A DNA stretch of 47,629 nt, from assembly GCA_017440375.1 (NCBI GenBank), contig JAFSHK010000016.1:1-47629 (forward strand). Direction: 5' to 3'. Of the stretch, positions 15,791 through 24,757 are shown piece by piece. A program made the translations under genes and the position numbers. A model generated the notes under the pieces. The model was not told the origin of the DNA. It worked only from the letters and a program-made list of their open reading frames with translations, and did no database searches. This stretch comes from Lachnospiraceae bacterium. GTDB lineage: Bacteria > Bacillota > Clostridia > Lachnospirales > Lachnospiraceae. How positions within the stretch are numbered: the first letter of the stretch is position 1; each line of letters begins with the position of its first letter.

Positions 15791-16867
15791 CTATGAGTTC
15801 TTTTTCTGAAAAATCTCCTTCAAAGACTCCGTATACGGTGCTCTTGCCACACCATATTCTGTGACAATTCCTGCAATCAAATCGTGGTCGGTCACATCGA
15901 ATGCCGGGTTGAATACTTTCACACCTTCCGGTGCCATGCGCTCCTTATACCACATCTCCGTCACTTCATGCGCCGGACGCTGCTCAATCGTAATATCTGC
16001 CCCAGTTGGTGTGTTCATGTCAATCGTGGAAGTAGGTGCGCAGATATAAACCGGTACATTGTAGCGTTTTGCCACAGTTGCCACAACGGAAGTTCCTATT
16101 TTATTCGCCGTATCTCCATTAGCTGCTACTCTGTCACAACCAACAAACACTGCATTGACCCAGCCATTTCTCATAACCGTTGCTGACATATTATCACATA
16201 TAAGTGTTACATCTACTCCGGCAGAGTGTAACTCGTAAGCCGTCAGACGCGCCCCCTGCAAAAGTGGTCTTGTTTCATCTGCAAAAACACGGAAGTTATA
16301 GCCTCTTTCATGTCCTAAATAAATTGGCGCGGTTGCCGTACCGTATTTGCAAGTTGCAAGCTGTCCGGCATTGCAGTGTGTCAAAATGCCATCCCCCGGT
16401 TTTACCAGACTAAGTCCGTATTCTCCAATTGCTTTACAAACCTGAATATCCTCTTCTTTGATAGCAATGGCTTCTTCTTTCAATGCTTCCAAAATCGCAG
16501 GAATTTTTTCATCCTTCTTTGACTGACACAGTCTATCCATTCGATTCAAAGCCCAAGACAAATTAACCGCCGTAGGTCTTGCAGAGTTCAGATATTCTTT
16601 TTGTTTCACAAACTTTTGGTAAAAAGTTTCGTAATCTTCTGCTTCAATCTGTTTTGCCAGCAAATAAATACCAAAAGCTGCTGCCACGCCAATTGCCGGT
16701 GCACCACGCACTTTTAACAAATAAATCGCGTCCCAGATTTCTTCTCCGGTTTTTAAACGGATAATCTCCGTTGTCCCCGGTAATTTTGTCTGATCAATGA
16801 TTACAAGTGCACTGTTTTCATCATCAAGTGCTACGGTTTCATAATCCAAAATTGTTTTTTCGCTCAT
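15791..16867 (-). CDS. mtnA: S-methyl-5-thioribose-1-phosphate isomerase
   Basis: A 358-residue aldose-ketose isomerase of the eIF2B-like MtnA family. It converts 5-methylthioribose-1-phosphate (and, in shunt pathways, 5-deoxyribose-1-phosphate) to the ribulose form. Visible landmarks are [26 protein letters not shown], the catalytic Cys in [10 protein letters not shown] (C165), the catalytic Asp in [10 protein letters not shown] (D245), NKIGT and FNPAFDVT. The ATG at 16867 is preferred because GAGG lies 6 nt before it; an ATG at 16891 would run back into the anti-sigma gene. It sits 7 nt after the anti-sigma factor and 45 nt before the aldolase. No MTR kinase or MTA phosphorylase is in the window. 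Confidence 0.92.
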   Translation of the reverse strand: MSEKTILDYETVALDDENSALVIIDQTKLPGTTEIIRLKTGEEIWDAIYLLKVRGAPAIGVAAAFGIYLLAKQIEAEDYETFYQKFVKQKEYLNSARPTAVNLSWALNRMDRLCQSKKDEKIPAILEALKEEAIAIKEEDIQVCKAIGEYGLSLVKPGDGILTHCNAGQLATCKYGTATAPIYLGHERGYNFRVFADETRPLLQGARLTAYELHSAGVDVTLICDNMSATVMRNGWVNAVFVGCDRVAANGDTANKIGTSVVATVAKRYNVPVYICAPTSTIDMNTPTGADITIEQRPAHEVTEMWYKERMAPEGVKVFNPAFDVTDHDLIAGIVTEYGVARAPYTESLKEIFQKKNS

Positions 16868-16874
16868 AAAATCC

Positions 16875-17642
16875 TCATTTCTGCTTTCCACAATAGATAA
16901 AGCCTATAATCACACATAGCAGCACTGCTGCCACATTTCCAAATCCAACTTCCATAAATGCTGTTCCAAACTCGTTCCAACCGGACAGGCTCCCTGCCAC
17001 AATGTTTGTCTGCACATTTGCCGGTATCGCGAGCAGGCATGCAAACGCTATATGAAAAAACACATTCCACTTCACAATTCTAACTTCTACATATACCATC
17101 CATGCAAAAACTAACCAAATGGCAACAATCGGGCAGGCATAAGTTTGAAACCACGCTCCTTCAATACTGAAGCTTCGCTCTAACACATATTGCATCACAC
17201 ATAAATAAGGAAGAATCAGTACTGACAAAACAGCTAACGTCTTTCCGATTCGATTCTTTTTCTCTGCAAGCAAAACATATCCCGGCACATACAGCATCAA
17301 TACACTTCCCAGAACAATAAGCGACCAGGTTAGTGCTCTGTTCATAGCAATATCTACAATAAAACAGGTTGCCACACCAATCATTCCAATCGCTAATGCA
17401 ATAACTTCCAGAATGTGAACATATTTTTTCTTAATTCCCTTCAAAAATCTGCCGAATTCCTTAACTTCCGGCATCTGTTCTGTCTGAATTTCTGTCTTCA
17501 TTCCTTCATATACTGTTTTGCAGTCGGTACACTCCTGCATATGTTCTTCCACAAACTCATTCGTACCTTGGCTGGTCAGTTTCTCAATATAATTTGGTAA
17601 TAAATCTAAAACGATTTCACAATTTCTACTTTTCATTTTCAT
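16875..17642 (-). CDS. Zinc-finger anti-sigma factor with multi-span membrane domain
   Basis: A 255-residue protein. The cytoplasmic N-terminus (~1-80) has a zf-HC2-like motif with [10 protein letters not shown] giving the H-x3-C-x2-C pattern of zinc-binding anti-sigma factors. It is followed by about six membrane spans (residues ~80-250). It overlaps the ECF sigma gene by 17 nt, the usual arrangement of a sigma/anti-sigma pair. It should hold the sigma factor at the membrane until an envelope signal releases it. The signal is unknown. Confidence 0.8.
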   Translation of the reverse strand: MKMKSRNCEIVLDLLPNYIEKLTSQGTNEFVEEHMQECTDCKTVYEGMKTEIQTEQMPEVKEFGRFLKGIKKKYVHILEVIALAIGMIGVATCFIVDIAMNRALTWSLIVLGSVLMLYVPGYVLLAEKKNRIGKTLAVLSVLILPYLCVMQYVLERSFSIEGAWFQTYACPIVAIWLVFAWMVYVEVRIVKWNVFFHIAFACLLAIPANVQTNIVAGSLSGWNEFGTAFMEVGFGNVAAVLLCVIIGFIYCGKQK

Positions 17643-18126
17643 CTCTTCCTTCCATCAGTTTTTGTTTTCCTCGATAAAACGTCACTCTTGCCCAGTTTTC
17701 GGTTTTCCCCATAATATCGCCGATTTGTCGAAAGCTTAATTCGCCTGTTAATCGCAAATACATAACTTCTCGTGTAGCACTTTCCAGCACATGCAATCTT
17801 CGAAAAAGTTCCACTTTTTCTACTTCCAACAAATACTTTTCTTCGATATTCTCTTGTCCGGGTAATTCCTCTTGAAATTCATCAATCGGAACAAAGGCTC
17901 TTTTTTTCTTTTCCAGTTCTTTGTACCAAAGCCTTTTCCCTATCTGACAAAGCCAAACCGATACTTTACATTCTCCGCGAAAGGAATCGATTCCTTTTGC
18001 CGCCTGATAAAAAGTTTCCTGAGTGAGTTCTTCCGCTAAATCTGCACTGTGAGTCAGACAGTACAGATACTTATATACGACTTTTGCATTTTCTTCGTAT
18101 ATTTCTCCTAGCTCTTCTTTTCTCAC
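17626..18126 (-). CDS. ECF-type RNA polymerase sigma factor
   Basis: A 166-residue sigma-70 family protein from the GTG at 18126, chosen because AAAGGAG lies 7 nt upstream and itself encodes the in-frame residues before it. Region 2 spans about residues 15-75 (YKYLYCLTHSADLAEELTQ, ETFYQAAKGIDSFRGECK, VSVWLCQIGKRLWY). Region 4 is at ~110-158, with VMYLRLTGELSFRQIGDIM and ENWARVTFYRGKQKL as the recognition helix area. It is co-transcribed with the anti-sigma factor. A MITE-like insertion ends about 30 nt upstream of the start, so its native promoter may have been displaced. Confidence 0.88.
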   Translation of the reverse strand: MRKEELGEIYEENAKVVYKYLYCLTHSADLAEELTQETFYQAAKGIDSFRGECKVSVWLCQIGKRLWYKELEKKKRAFVPIDEFQEELPGQENIEEKYLLEVEKVELFRRLHVLESATREVMYLRLTGELSFRQIGDIMGKTENWARVTFYRGKQKLMEGRDENEK

Positions 18127-18157
18127 GGTATTCTCCTTTCTATTACTCCTTTCTTTC

Positions 18158-18366
18158 GGCAATTGCGAAACTACAAATTACTCTGATTATATTGTGCATG
18201 ATTAACAAGTACCATAAGCAGGTGCTGTGTGTCCGTCGGTACTTAGATGCTGTATTTTAGCATCTTATGTACCGCTACGGACAAAACCGCAGCGAGAGCG
18301 TGCCTGCGGTGGTTTGTTAATTATGCACAATTTCTACAAAGTAAATATAAGTTTCGCAATTACCTA
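18158..18366. mobile_element. MITE-like element, copy 1, with 13-bp target duplication
   Basis: A 209-bp non-coding element with terminal inverted repeats (AATTGCGAAACT at the left, AGTTTCGCAATT at the right). It is flanked by perfect 13-bp direct repeats ACTCCTTTCTTTC at 18145-18157 and 18367-18379. Inside are nested inverted repeats (ATTGTGCAT/ATGCACAAT, GTCCGT/ACGGAC, CGGTAC/GTACCG, GATGCT/AGCATC, CCGCAG/CTGCGG), so the whole unit can fold into one long branched hairpin. A near-identical copy is at 22595-22806. The left end is slightly decayed (GGC where copy 2 has TAGGT). It sits just upstream of the ECF sigma gene. Confidence 0.85.
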
Positions 18367-18448
18367 ACTCCTTTCTTTCACTTTCTATCCTATATGTGCG
18401 GCAAAAATCTGTTTCGTTACAAAATAATTCATTTTTTATCTAATTTTT

Positions 18449-18931
18449 TCAAAAAATAATATCTGCAAATTCTGCTCTTGCTGCCTTACATAAATCATCC
18501 GGCTTTAGTTCAATCTGGGAACCGATTCTGCCACCGCTGACAATCATTGTTTCCAATGTTTTTGCAGATTCTTCGATTCTCGTTACATATTGCTTCTTCA
18601 TTCCGATGGAAGTACAGCCGCCCCGGATGTAACCGGTTACTGCATTGATATCCTTTACGGGAATCATACTGACTGACTTCTCACCAACGGACTTTGCGGC
18701 TTTCTTCAAGTCCAGTTCCTTATCAATCGGAATCACAAATACAAAATAGTTCTTACTATTTCCCACTGTCACCAATGTTTTATATACTTTTTCATAAGGA
18801 AGATTCAGCTTGTCCGCTATCTGCAAACCATCCACAAATTCCTCACATTCATAAGTATAATGTGTAAACGGAATCTTCTCCCGTTCCAAAATACGCATTG
18901 CATTCGTTTTTACTTCTTTACTCTTCGCCAT
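18449..18931 (-). CDS. ybaK: Cys-tRNA(Pro)/Cys-tRNA deacylase, YbaK/EbsC family
   Basis: A 160-residue YbaK-type protein that hydrolyses mischarged Cys-tRNA(Pro). The conserved Lys is in EKVYKTLVT (~50), followed by FVFVIPIDKELDLKKAA and the GYIRGGCTSIGMKK loop (family GGxSPxGxKK), then SGGRIGSQIELKP. Length is typical. AGAGG lies 9 nt before the ATG. It follows the ABC permease gene by 17 nt, though no functional link is expected. Confidence 0.9.
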   Translation of the reverse strand: MAKSKEVKTNAMRILEREKIPFTHYTYECEEFVDGLQIADKLNLPYEKVYKTLVTVGNSKNYFVFVIPIDKELDLKKAAKSVGEKSVSMIPVKDINAVTGYIRGGCTSIGMKKQYVTRIEESAKTLETMIVSGGRIGSQIELKPDDLCKAARAEFADIIF

Positions 18932-18948
18932 AGTTATTGTCCTCTATA

Positions 18949-20055
18949 TTACATCAACAAATAGTACGTCACCGGAAAAACCTTCTCCACAACTCGGAAC
19001 ACCGGTAAATAAAGTGCCAGTCGTATAAAAACCGGACAGCAAATAATACTTGCCAGGGTCAGAATGGGAATCGCTATCGCTATCATTTCCTGCGTCCTCA
19101 ATATCAATCTGATTATACTACAATACAGAATAATAAGAAACTGAAACGCAAGAAGGCTCACGATTTCTTTTCCGATATGATCTAATTTTCCAAGCAATCC
19201 AAGTGTTAACAATGACACAAATGATGTGTATATCGTAGGAATCCACGCATTGACCATTGTAGTCATCCATTCAAGACATATACGATTAAATCTTTTTTCC
19301 TGTCGGTCATTCCAATCAAACAGCAATCCACACATTCCGCTTAAGAAAATGCAAACTGCCAGAATTCCTCGCACCGGAAAACGCTCCTTTGTCTCCTGCT
19401 CCTCCAACGTAGAAGTGTTCTGATTCACTTCCCCTTGATATTCAAATGCAAAAGTGCTTCCATCTAATAAATGCGACTGATAGGCTTCTTCCGCAAAAGC
19501 TACAATTTCTTCTTTCTCTATCCCATTCGCTTCTGCTTCTTCAAAGTTTTCTGTCTGTCCAATATAGTTTACATAACTTTCTTTCGCATATAAGACAAAC
19601 ACTTCACTCGCAATTCGTTCTTTGGCAAACTCTGTCATCGTACTTGTGGCAGATTCATATAGTATCACTGATTCGCGCCAATCATTTTCCATAATCCGTT
19701 CCACAAGATTCTCCGGTAACACGAAGCCACAATCCAAAGTTTCCGTTTCTACTGCCTGTTTCATCTCAGTAGCATCATCATAAACACGGAACTCAAGAAT
19801 TCCGTCTTGTTCCTGTAACAGTGTCCACAACGTATCATGCCATTCCCGCGTTTTCGCCGTCGAATCCTGACTCTTTTCTTCTAATCCATTGTTGACTGCC
19901 ATGGTCACACCAACACGAACTGCGCTTTCTTCTCCTTGCTCCAGCTTACTCATACCAATTGCCAATACCGGTATCAGGAGTAACAATACCACAAAGGATG
20001 GGCTTTTTGGCAATCTCTTCATCAGCAATATAAGCCAGATAACATATTGTTTCAT
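18949..20055 (-). CDS. ABC-2 type transporter permease subunit
   Basis: A 368-residue membrane protein from the ATG at 20055, which overlaps the previous stop by 4 nt (ATGA) and has AAAGGAG 6 nt upstream. Topology is that of ABC2_membrane_3 (YhgE/DrrB-like) exporters: one N-terminal span (~18-37), a ~190-residue extracytoplasmic domain with a WHDTLW segment and FVLPENLVERIM, then about five C-terminal spans. It is paired with the 20052-21257 permease as a probable heterodimer. The likely ATPase is encoded at 24758-25432, separated by other genes and a MITE. The substrate is unknown. Confidence 0.8.
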   Translation of the reverse strand: MKQYVIWLILLMKRLPKSPSFVVLLLLIPVLAIGMSKLEQGEESAVRVGVTMAVNNGLEEKSQDSTAKTREWHDTLWTLLQEQDGILEFRVYDDATEMKQAVETETLDCGFVLPENLVERIMENDWRESVILYESATSTMTEFAKERIASEVFVLYAKESYVNYIGQTENFEEAEANGIEKEEIVAFAEEAYQSHLLDGSTFAFEYQGEVNQNTSTLEEQETKERFPVRGILAVCIFLSGMCGLLFDWNDRQEKRFNRICLEWMTTMVNAWIPTIYTSFVSLLTLGLLGKLDHIGKEIVSLLAFQFLIILYCSIIRLILRTQEMIAIAIPILTLASIICCPVFIRLALYLPVFRVVEKVFPVTYYLLM

Positions 20056-21257
20056 CGTGCGCTCCTTTCTGATACAACATAAGAGCATCCCCAGAAAACA
20101 ACAGCGTATCCTAACAAAATATAGTTTACCGGAACATTCATTCTACCTACTCCAACACTGCCTATTGTATTGGTGTATAAACTTCCTGCTGCCTGTATCA
20201 AATAAGTAGTCGGTAGAAATCTGCCTATATGCTGTATTGTTTCCGGCAAAAAAACCGTAGGTACGAAACCGCCGGAACAATATACCATAATCGTAGATAA
20301 GAAAAATAATGCTAAAATTGCGGTCACTCCATTATCCGCTAATTGAAAAATAAAAAAAACAAACGTTGTAACACACAATAGAATAAGTAAGCTCACTCCT
20401 ATCTGATACCAACCAAACTTAGGCAACCTCAAAATGATACCGATAGCGACAAACCCAATGCTAAGACTACCAAATCCACACATCCACTTGCCAAAGCATT
20501 GCTTCATCATGCCGATTCCCTGTCTGAAAAGTTGACCTGACATAACCTTCGTATATGGCTGCATCATCGGATAACAAGCCATTCCCAATAATAGTAAGGC
20601 AAAAATCATACCCGAAGCAGTGTAGTATTGCATCAAAGTTAATCCATCCGTTGCAGAAACATTCTTCTCTTGAAAAAGAGCCATTCTATCCAGTGCAAAA
20701 GCCAAATTCTTCTGGTTAATATCCGCTTCTAACATTGATAGTTTCTCCAGTGCATCGAATTTTTCTGCCGTATCATAAATACCATAAATCTCTGCCTGTG
20801 CTACTCGAAGCATTCCAACTCCGGCATCTGTTAATTCTTTTAACAGTGCAGATTCCATTCCTGCATTTTCCGGAAAATAAATCTGCACCGGAGTATTTTC
20901 ACCATTTAAAATGCCTTCCACTAACTGACTTGGTAAAACCAAAACCGCTGCTACTTTCTGTTCTTGCAACAAGCCAAAGGCTTCGGCTTCGCCCATAACC
21001 TGAAACTGGCAGTTTTCTGAAATACTCTCCATATTCTGAAGATATTGCAGCATAAGCTCCGTCATCGGATTTTCTTCTTCTTCCACAACGGCAATGGTTA
21101 TCTGTATCAAAGGCTTATCCCGATAGAAAAACTTTCCTGCTCCAAAAGCTACTGCCACAAGGAGGCTCACAATTAAAATTGCTTCAAGCAGCATTCCCGG
21201 TAATAATTTTAACGTGTGTTTCCATTCTAATTTCCACAAAAGTAATGTATTTTTCAT
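20052..21257 (-). CDS. ABC-2 type transporter permease subunit
   Basis: A 401-residue ABC2_membrane_3-type permease. One span lies near the N-terminus (~21-43). A soluble extracytoplasmic domain (~50-215) contains AAVLVLPSQLVEGILNGE, the typical segment of this family. About five spans follow, including the FVPTVFLPETIQHIGRFLP / TTYLIQAA region that precedes the last span in ABC-2 proteins. It lies 6 nt after the membrane-anchored gene 21264-22562 and overlaps the next permease by 4 nt, so the three are one transcription unit. Likely a lipid, peptide or drug exporter; not resolvable further. Confidence 0.8.
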   Translation of the reverse strand: MKNTLLLWKLEWKHTLKLLPGMLLEAILIVSLLVAVAFGAGKFFYRDKPLIQITIAVVEEEENPMTELMLQYLQNMESISENCQFQVMGEAEAFGLLQEQKVAAVLVLPSQLVEGILNGENTPVQIYFPENAGMESALLKELTDAGVGMLRVAQAEIYGIYDTAEKFDALEKLSMLEADINQKNLAFALDRMALFQEKNVSATDGLTLMQYYTASGMIFALLLLGMACYPMMQPYTKVMSGQLFRQGIGMMKQCFGKWMCGFGSLSIGFVAIGIILRLPKFGWYQIGVSLLILLCVTTFVFFIFQLADNGVTAILALFFLSTIMVYCSGGFVPTVFLPETIQHIGRFLPTTYLIQAAGSLYTNTIGSVGVGRMNVPVNYILLGYAVVFWGCSYVVSERSAR

Positions 21258-21263
21258 TTCTTC

Positions 21264-22562
21264 TTAATAAATAGACTCAAATGCTTCTGCCAATTTATAG
21301 AGATTTTCCCAAAACTGATTTGTCAAATCTGCATATTCCGCATCCGTCATTTCAAAAAGTTGTATGGTTTCTCCTTCTAATGGCTGAATGTTTTCCTGCA
21401 AAGGCTCCACTACAACAGAACCTGTCATTTTATAACTTCCCAGCCAACCGACTGACATAGTCAATTCATCCAAATCTATTGCAACATTCATGTCATTTTC
21501 ATCAAACATCATGTTCATATCTGTCACAATATCAATTTTATCTAAAGAATCGTCTGTATTACCAAAGGATTCTATAATTTCTCTTGTTTCCTTATCAAGT
21601 TCCAATGCTTCCATCGGAATATTCCACTTAAATCTGACAACTGTGTCGTCAATACTTCTCTCTTTTCCCAAGAACATTACATATCCTGAAAACTCTATTT
21701 CTTCATTGACTCCTGTGGACAGCAACATCGGTTCCTCTAATTGCACCTGCACAATCTTATTATTTTTGTCCATCGCAACCAGAAGTACGATATCATTAAC
21801 TATGGTATCTCCCTGTTCTTCCTTTATAATACTCTTTAACATTGTCTGTGGAATAACAACACGATACTGATCACATTCGTAAATCATATTATTTTTGGCA
21901 GAAACATCAATTTCTATCTTTTTCTCAAGCTTTTCAATGGTAAATCCTTCTTTTTGAAAATCTTTCCATCCTTCAATCAATCGCTCCAAATCGATTTCTA
22001 TGGTTTCATCATCTTTTTCCTCAAACAAATCTATCGAAAACTCTTCCTCAAAAATCGGACCAATTTCTGCAAGCCATCTGGAATTATTGTATTGTTCGTC
22101 TATATTCTCTGTTTCAAACACAAGAATCTGTCGCCAGAAGTCCGGCATCTCAATCATCATTTGTTGTTCATCACCATATACTATAAATTCCGCTAAATTG
22201 ATGTTCGATACGCTGACTGCCATAGATGTCTGCATTCTTTTTGCTTCTGCATCACTTAATGCTTCTACGTCAATTCCAATTGTAATTGGCATTTCTTCTG
22301 CACTTACGTTCAAAACCGTTGTTGTTTTTGATTTATCGGTTTCCTTTGCCCAAACTTCATCGCACTCCGCTACTTCTTTTGCTAAATTTGTCACACCCTT
22401 TAATAACTTTCTCTCATCGGTGTTATAAATTTTGATAACTGCCACAATTACGACTGCTACTACGATAAAGCAGGCAGCAAGGATTCCTGCTGCCACAAGC
22501 CATGTTTTCTTTTGGTTCTGTTTCTCTTCAATTTCCGGAATCTGAATTTCGTTCTGTTCCAT
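21264..22562 (-). CDS. Membrane-anchored extracytoplasmic protein of unknown function
   Basis: A 432-residue protein from the ATG at 22562 (AAAAGGAG upstream; an earlier GTG at 22583 would start within the Shine-Dalgarno region). A short cytoplasmic tail is followed by one span (~22-44) and a large acidic beta-rich exterior domain. That domain has repeated patterns such as TIGIDVEALSD and DMNVAIDLDELTMSV, which suggest a lipoprotein-like lipid/peptide binding fold. No family is recognised. It heads the transcription unit of the two ABC-2 permeases, so it may be an accessory or substrate-handling subunit. The MITE copy 2 target duplication lies just upstream of its ribosome binding site. Confidence 0.7.
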   Translation of the reverse strand: MEQNEIQIPEIEEKQNQKKTWLVAAGILAACFIVVAVVIVAVIKIYNTDERKLLKGVTNLAKEVAECDEVWAKETDKSKTTTVLNVSAEEMPITIGIDVEALSDAEAKRMQTSMAVSVSNINLAEFIVYGDEQQMMIEMPDFWRQILVFETENIDEQYNNSRWLAEIGPIFEEEFSIDLFEEKDDETIEIDLERLIEGWKDFQKEGFTIEKLEKKIEIDVSAKNNMIYECDQYRVVIPQTMLKSIIKEEQGDTIVNDIVLLVAMDKNNKIVQVQLEEPMLLSTGVNEEIEFSGYVMFLGKERSIDDTVVRFKWNIPMEALELDKETREIIESFGNTDDSLDKIDIVTDMNMMFDENDMNVAIDLDELTMSVGWLGSYKMTGSVVVEPLQENIQPLEGETIQLFEMTDAEYADLTNQFWENLYKLAEAFESIY

Positions 22563-22594
22563 TGTTTTTCTCCTTTTACACACTTTACTTTAAT

Positions 22595-22806
22595 TAGGTA
22601 ATTGCGAAACTCACAAATTGCTTAGATTAAATTGTGCATGATTAACAATTACCATAAGCAGGTGCTGTGTGTCCGTCGGTACTTAGATGCTGTATTTTAG
22701 CATCTTACGTACCGCTACGGACAAAACCGCAGCGAGAGCGTGCCTGCGGTGGTTTGTTAATTATGTACAATTTCTATAAAATAAATAGGAGTTTCGCAAT
22801 CACCTA
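22595..22806. mobile_element. MITE-like element, copy 2, with 13-bp target duplication
   Basis: A 212-bp copy of the element at 18158-18366 in the same orientation. The ends are fuller here: TAGGTAATTGCGAAACT at the left and AGTTTCGCAATCACCTA at the right. Perfect 13-bp repeats ACTTTACTTTAAT flank it at 22582-22594 and 22807-22819. It is non-coding. It occupies the gap between the MATE gene and the permease operon and may have separated genes once transcribed together. The different duplication at each copy shows two independent insertions. Confidence 0.88.
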
Positions 22807-22829
22807 ACTTTACTTTAATGCTTTTTTCT

Positions 22830-24176
22830 TTATGTTACTTCCCTCGTTACATCCTTCAGCCATACTTTTTTCCGATACCGCCACCAGCATATCGGTATTT
22901 TAATAAACTCATCACTGAGTAAAATAGCATATACAATCGGCACCGGTGCATGGAATACAAATGCTGCTACTGCACTAAGCAGAATAGAACCACACCACAT
23001 TGTAGTCATATCCAAAATCATTCCGAATCTGGTATCGCCACCGGAACGGAAAATTCCTACTACCCAAGTAGAATTCATTGACTGTCCGATAACATACGCT
23101 GCCATCATTGCAAGGAAAATGTTCAAATAATTAGCTGCTTCGCCTTCAAATCCCATGCCCCACAAAATAACAGGACGAAGAAGAATAATAACTAAGGCAC
23201 CGCCAATACCACAAAGAATTCCGAGCATCGTAAATTTCCTACCATATTCTTCGGCTATATCTTTTCTTCCTTCTCCAATCGCTTTTCCTATCATAATTGC
23301 AGTTGCTGCCGCAATACCGAATCCAACTACCATAGAAAGCTGTCTTGTAACCTGTGCAACCGAATTTGCTGCTACAACGCTACTTCCTAAACGTCCTACA
23401 ATCGCGGTATTCGCTGAATATCCTACGCCCCAAAGCACTTCGTTCAAAATAACCGGAGATGAATAATACAGAAAATCTTTCCATAAAACAGGGTCAACGT
23501 GAATAATATTTTCCCATTTCACCTTCACTTCCGGTTTTACTTTTCTTACATATATAATTAAAATAACTAATTCCACTATTCGGGCTATCAATGTTCCGAT
23601 TGCCGCGCCTTGAATTCCCATTGCCGGAAAGCCGAGTAAGCCAAAGATTAAAATGGCATTTACTATAATGTTAATTACAAGGGAACTACCGTAAATAAGC
23701 GTTGAAATAGTTACGCGTTCCACACTTTTTAACATATTCAGATATCCCATTGTAAAAGCAGTAATCGGATAAGTAAATGCTACAATTCGTATATACAACA
23801 CTGCCTGTTCAATAATTTCCGTATCATTGGTAAACAAATACATTAATCTTTCCGGTATAAGCAGTGATACTATCATAAAAAGGATACCGACTGTTGTTGT
23901 TAACAATACAACAATACCCATTATTTTCTCTATGGATTTAATATCCTTCTTTCCCCAATACTGGGCAATCAAAACAGATGCTCCGGATGTTGACCCAAAC
24001 AAAAACAAACTCAAAATCCAAAAAATCTGTCCGCCAAGAGAGCCGCCGGATAATACTTTCTCACCAACCCTTCCAAGCATGATAACATCCGTTGCTGAAA
24101 CGCCAACGTTAATAAGGTTCTGCAATGCCATTGGAAGAACCAACAAAAAAACGCGCTTATAAAAATTGTCTTTCAT
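22830..24176 (-). CDS. MATE family efflux transporter
   Basis: A 448-residue protein with about 12 membrane spans in two MatE halves. Landmarks are LPMALQNLINVGVSATDVIMLGRVGE at the N-terminus (shown in part: VSATDVIMLGRVGE), GSTSGASVLIAQYWGKKD, and the second-half counterpart WGVGYSANTAIVGRLG. Such proteins export cationic drugs or metabolites using Na+ or H+ gradients. It lies 32 nt after the PAS-like gene. Its stop is 10 nt from the MITE target duplication. Confidence 0.9.
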   Translation of the reverse strand: MKDNFYKRVFLLVLPMALQNLINVGVSATDVIMLGRVGEKVLSGGSLGGQIFWILSLFLFGSTSGASVLIAQYWGKKDIKSIEKIMGIVVLLTTTVGILFMIVSLLIPERLMYLFTNDTEIIEQAVLYIRIVAFTYPITAFTMGYLNMLKSVERVTISTLIYGSSLVINIIVNAILIFGLLGFPAMGIQGAAIGTLIARIVELVILIIYVRKVKPEVKVKWENIIHVDPVLWKDFLYYSSPVILNEVLWGVGYSANTAIVGRLGSSVVAANSVAQVTRQLSMVVGFGIAAATAIMIGKAIGEGRKDIAEEYGRKFTMLGILCGIGGALVIILLRPVILWGMGFEGEAANYLNIFLAMMAAYVIGQSMNSTWVVGIFRSGGDTRFGMILDMTTMWCGSILLSAVAAFVFHAPVPIVYAILLSDEFIKIPICWWRYRKKVWLKDVTREVT

Positions 24177-24208
24177 GTCTATCTATACCTTCTATCTATG
24201 GTTGCCTT

Positions 24209-24673
24209 CTATCTTCGGCACCCACCTCTTTCTTCTACAATTCCTTCTAATACACGATTCAGACATATTTGTCTGATATCGCCCTGTTCATCCTGCAAAC
24301 GAATTACATGCGTAGAAACCCACTGGTACTTTCCGTTTCCGCCTTTTTGATACAATTCTGCATAGACTTCGGTGCTTCCATTCTGATATTTACGAATCAA
24401 ATTCTCTCTGGAAAAACAGTCAAGAAAAACATCCTGGTAATTGTCATGAATATTATCTACGCCTTCATCAATTAAGTCATCATAGCATCCTGAAAACGGT
24501 GTTTCAAATGGCAAGAAATTATCGTTACGAATCATAGTATACGTGTTCTTCGTCAAATTTGCCATAACAATCATCGGAAATACTTCCGACACCGCTTCTA
24601 AGACTTGAACTGTTTCCCGCAAATCTAAGCCAATATTTTTCTCCAGTTCCTCAATTCTTTCTGTTAACCTCAT
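24209..24673 (-). CDS. PAS-like sensor-domain protein
   Basis: A 154-residue protein from the ATG at 24673, where GGGGAG lies 8 nt upstream; an in-frame ATG at 24727 has only a weak site. It starts with a short coiled coil (MRLTERIEELEKNIG), then a PAS-fold-like domain: VFPMIVMANLTKNTYTMIRN, FSRENLIRKYQNG, and YQWVSTHVIRLQDEQGDI. This resembles PAS modules that precede GGDEF domains in Lachnospiraceae regulators, but no output domain is present. It may be a stand-alone sensor or a truncated gene. It lies between the ABC ATPase and the MATE gene, probably co-transcribed. Confidence 0.6.
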   Translation of the reverse strand: MRLTERIEELEKNIGLDLRETVQVLEAVSEVFPMIVMANLTKNTYTMIRNDNFLPFETPFSGCYDDLIDEGVDNIHDNYQDVFLDCFSRENLIRKYQNGSTEVYAELYQKGGNGKYQWVSTHVIRLQDEQGDIRQICLNRVLEGIVEERGGCRR

Positions 24674-24757
24674 AAGCAACTCTCCCCTTTCTAGTTTCTC
24701 TTTTGCTGTCACCTCAACTAAATCCATTCACCACTTTCTATGGCTCAATGTAAATAG

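Noticed and set aside
18158-22806. A structured regulatory RNA gene in two copies
   Set aside because: Perfect and different 13-bp duplications at each site show insertion of a mobile unit; internal folding is explained by its nested inverted repeats.
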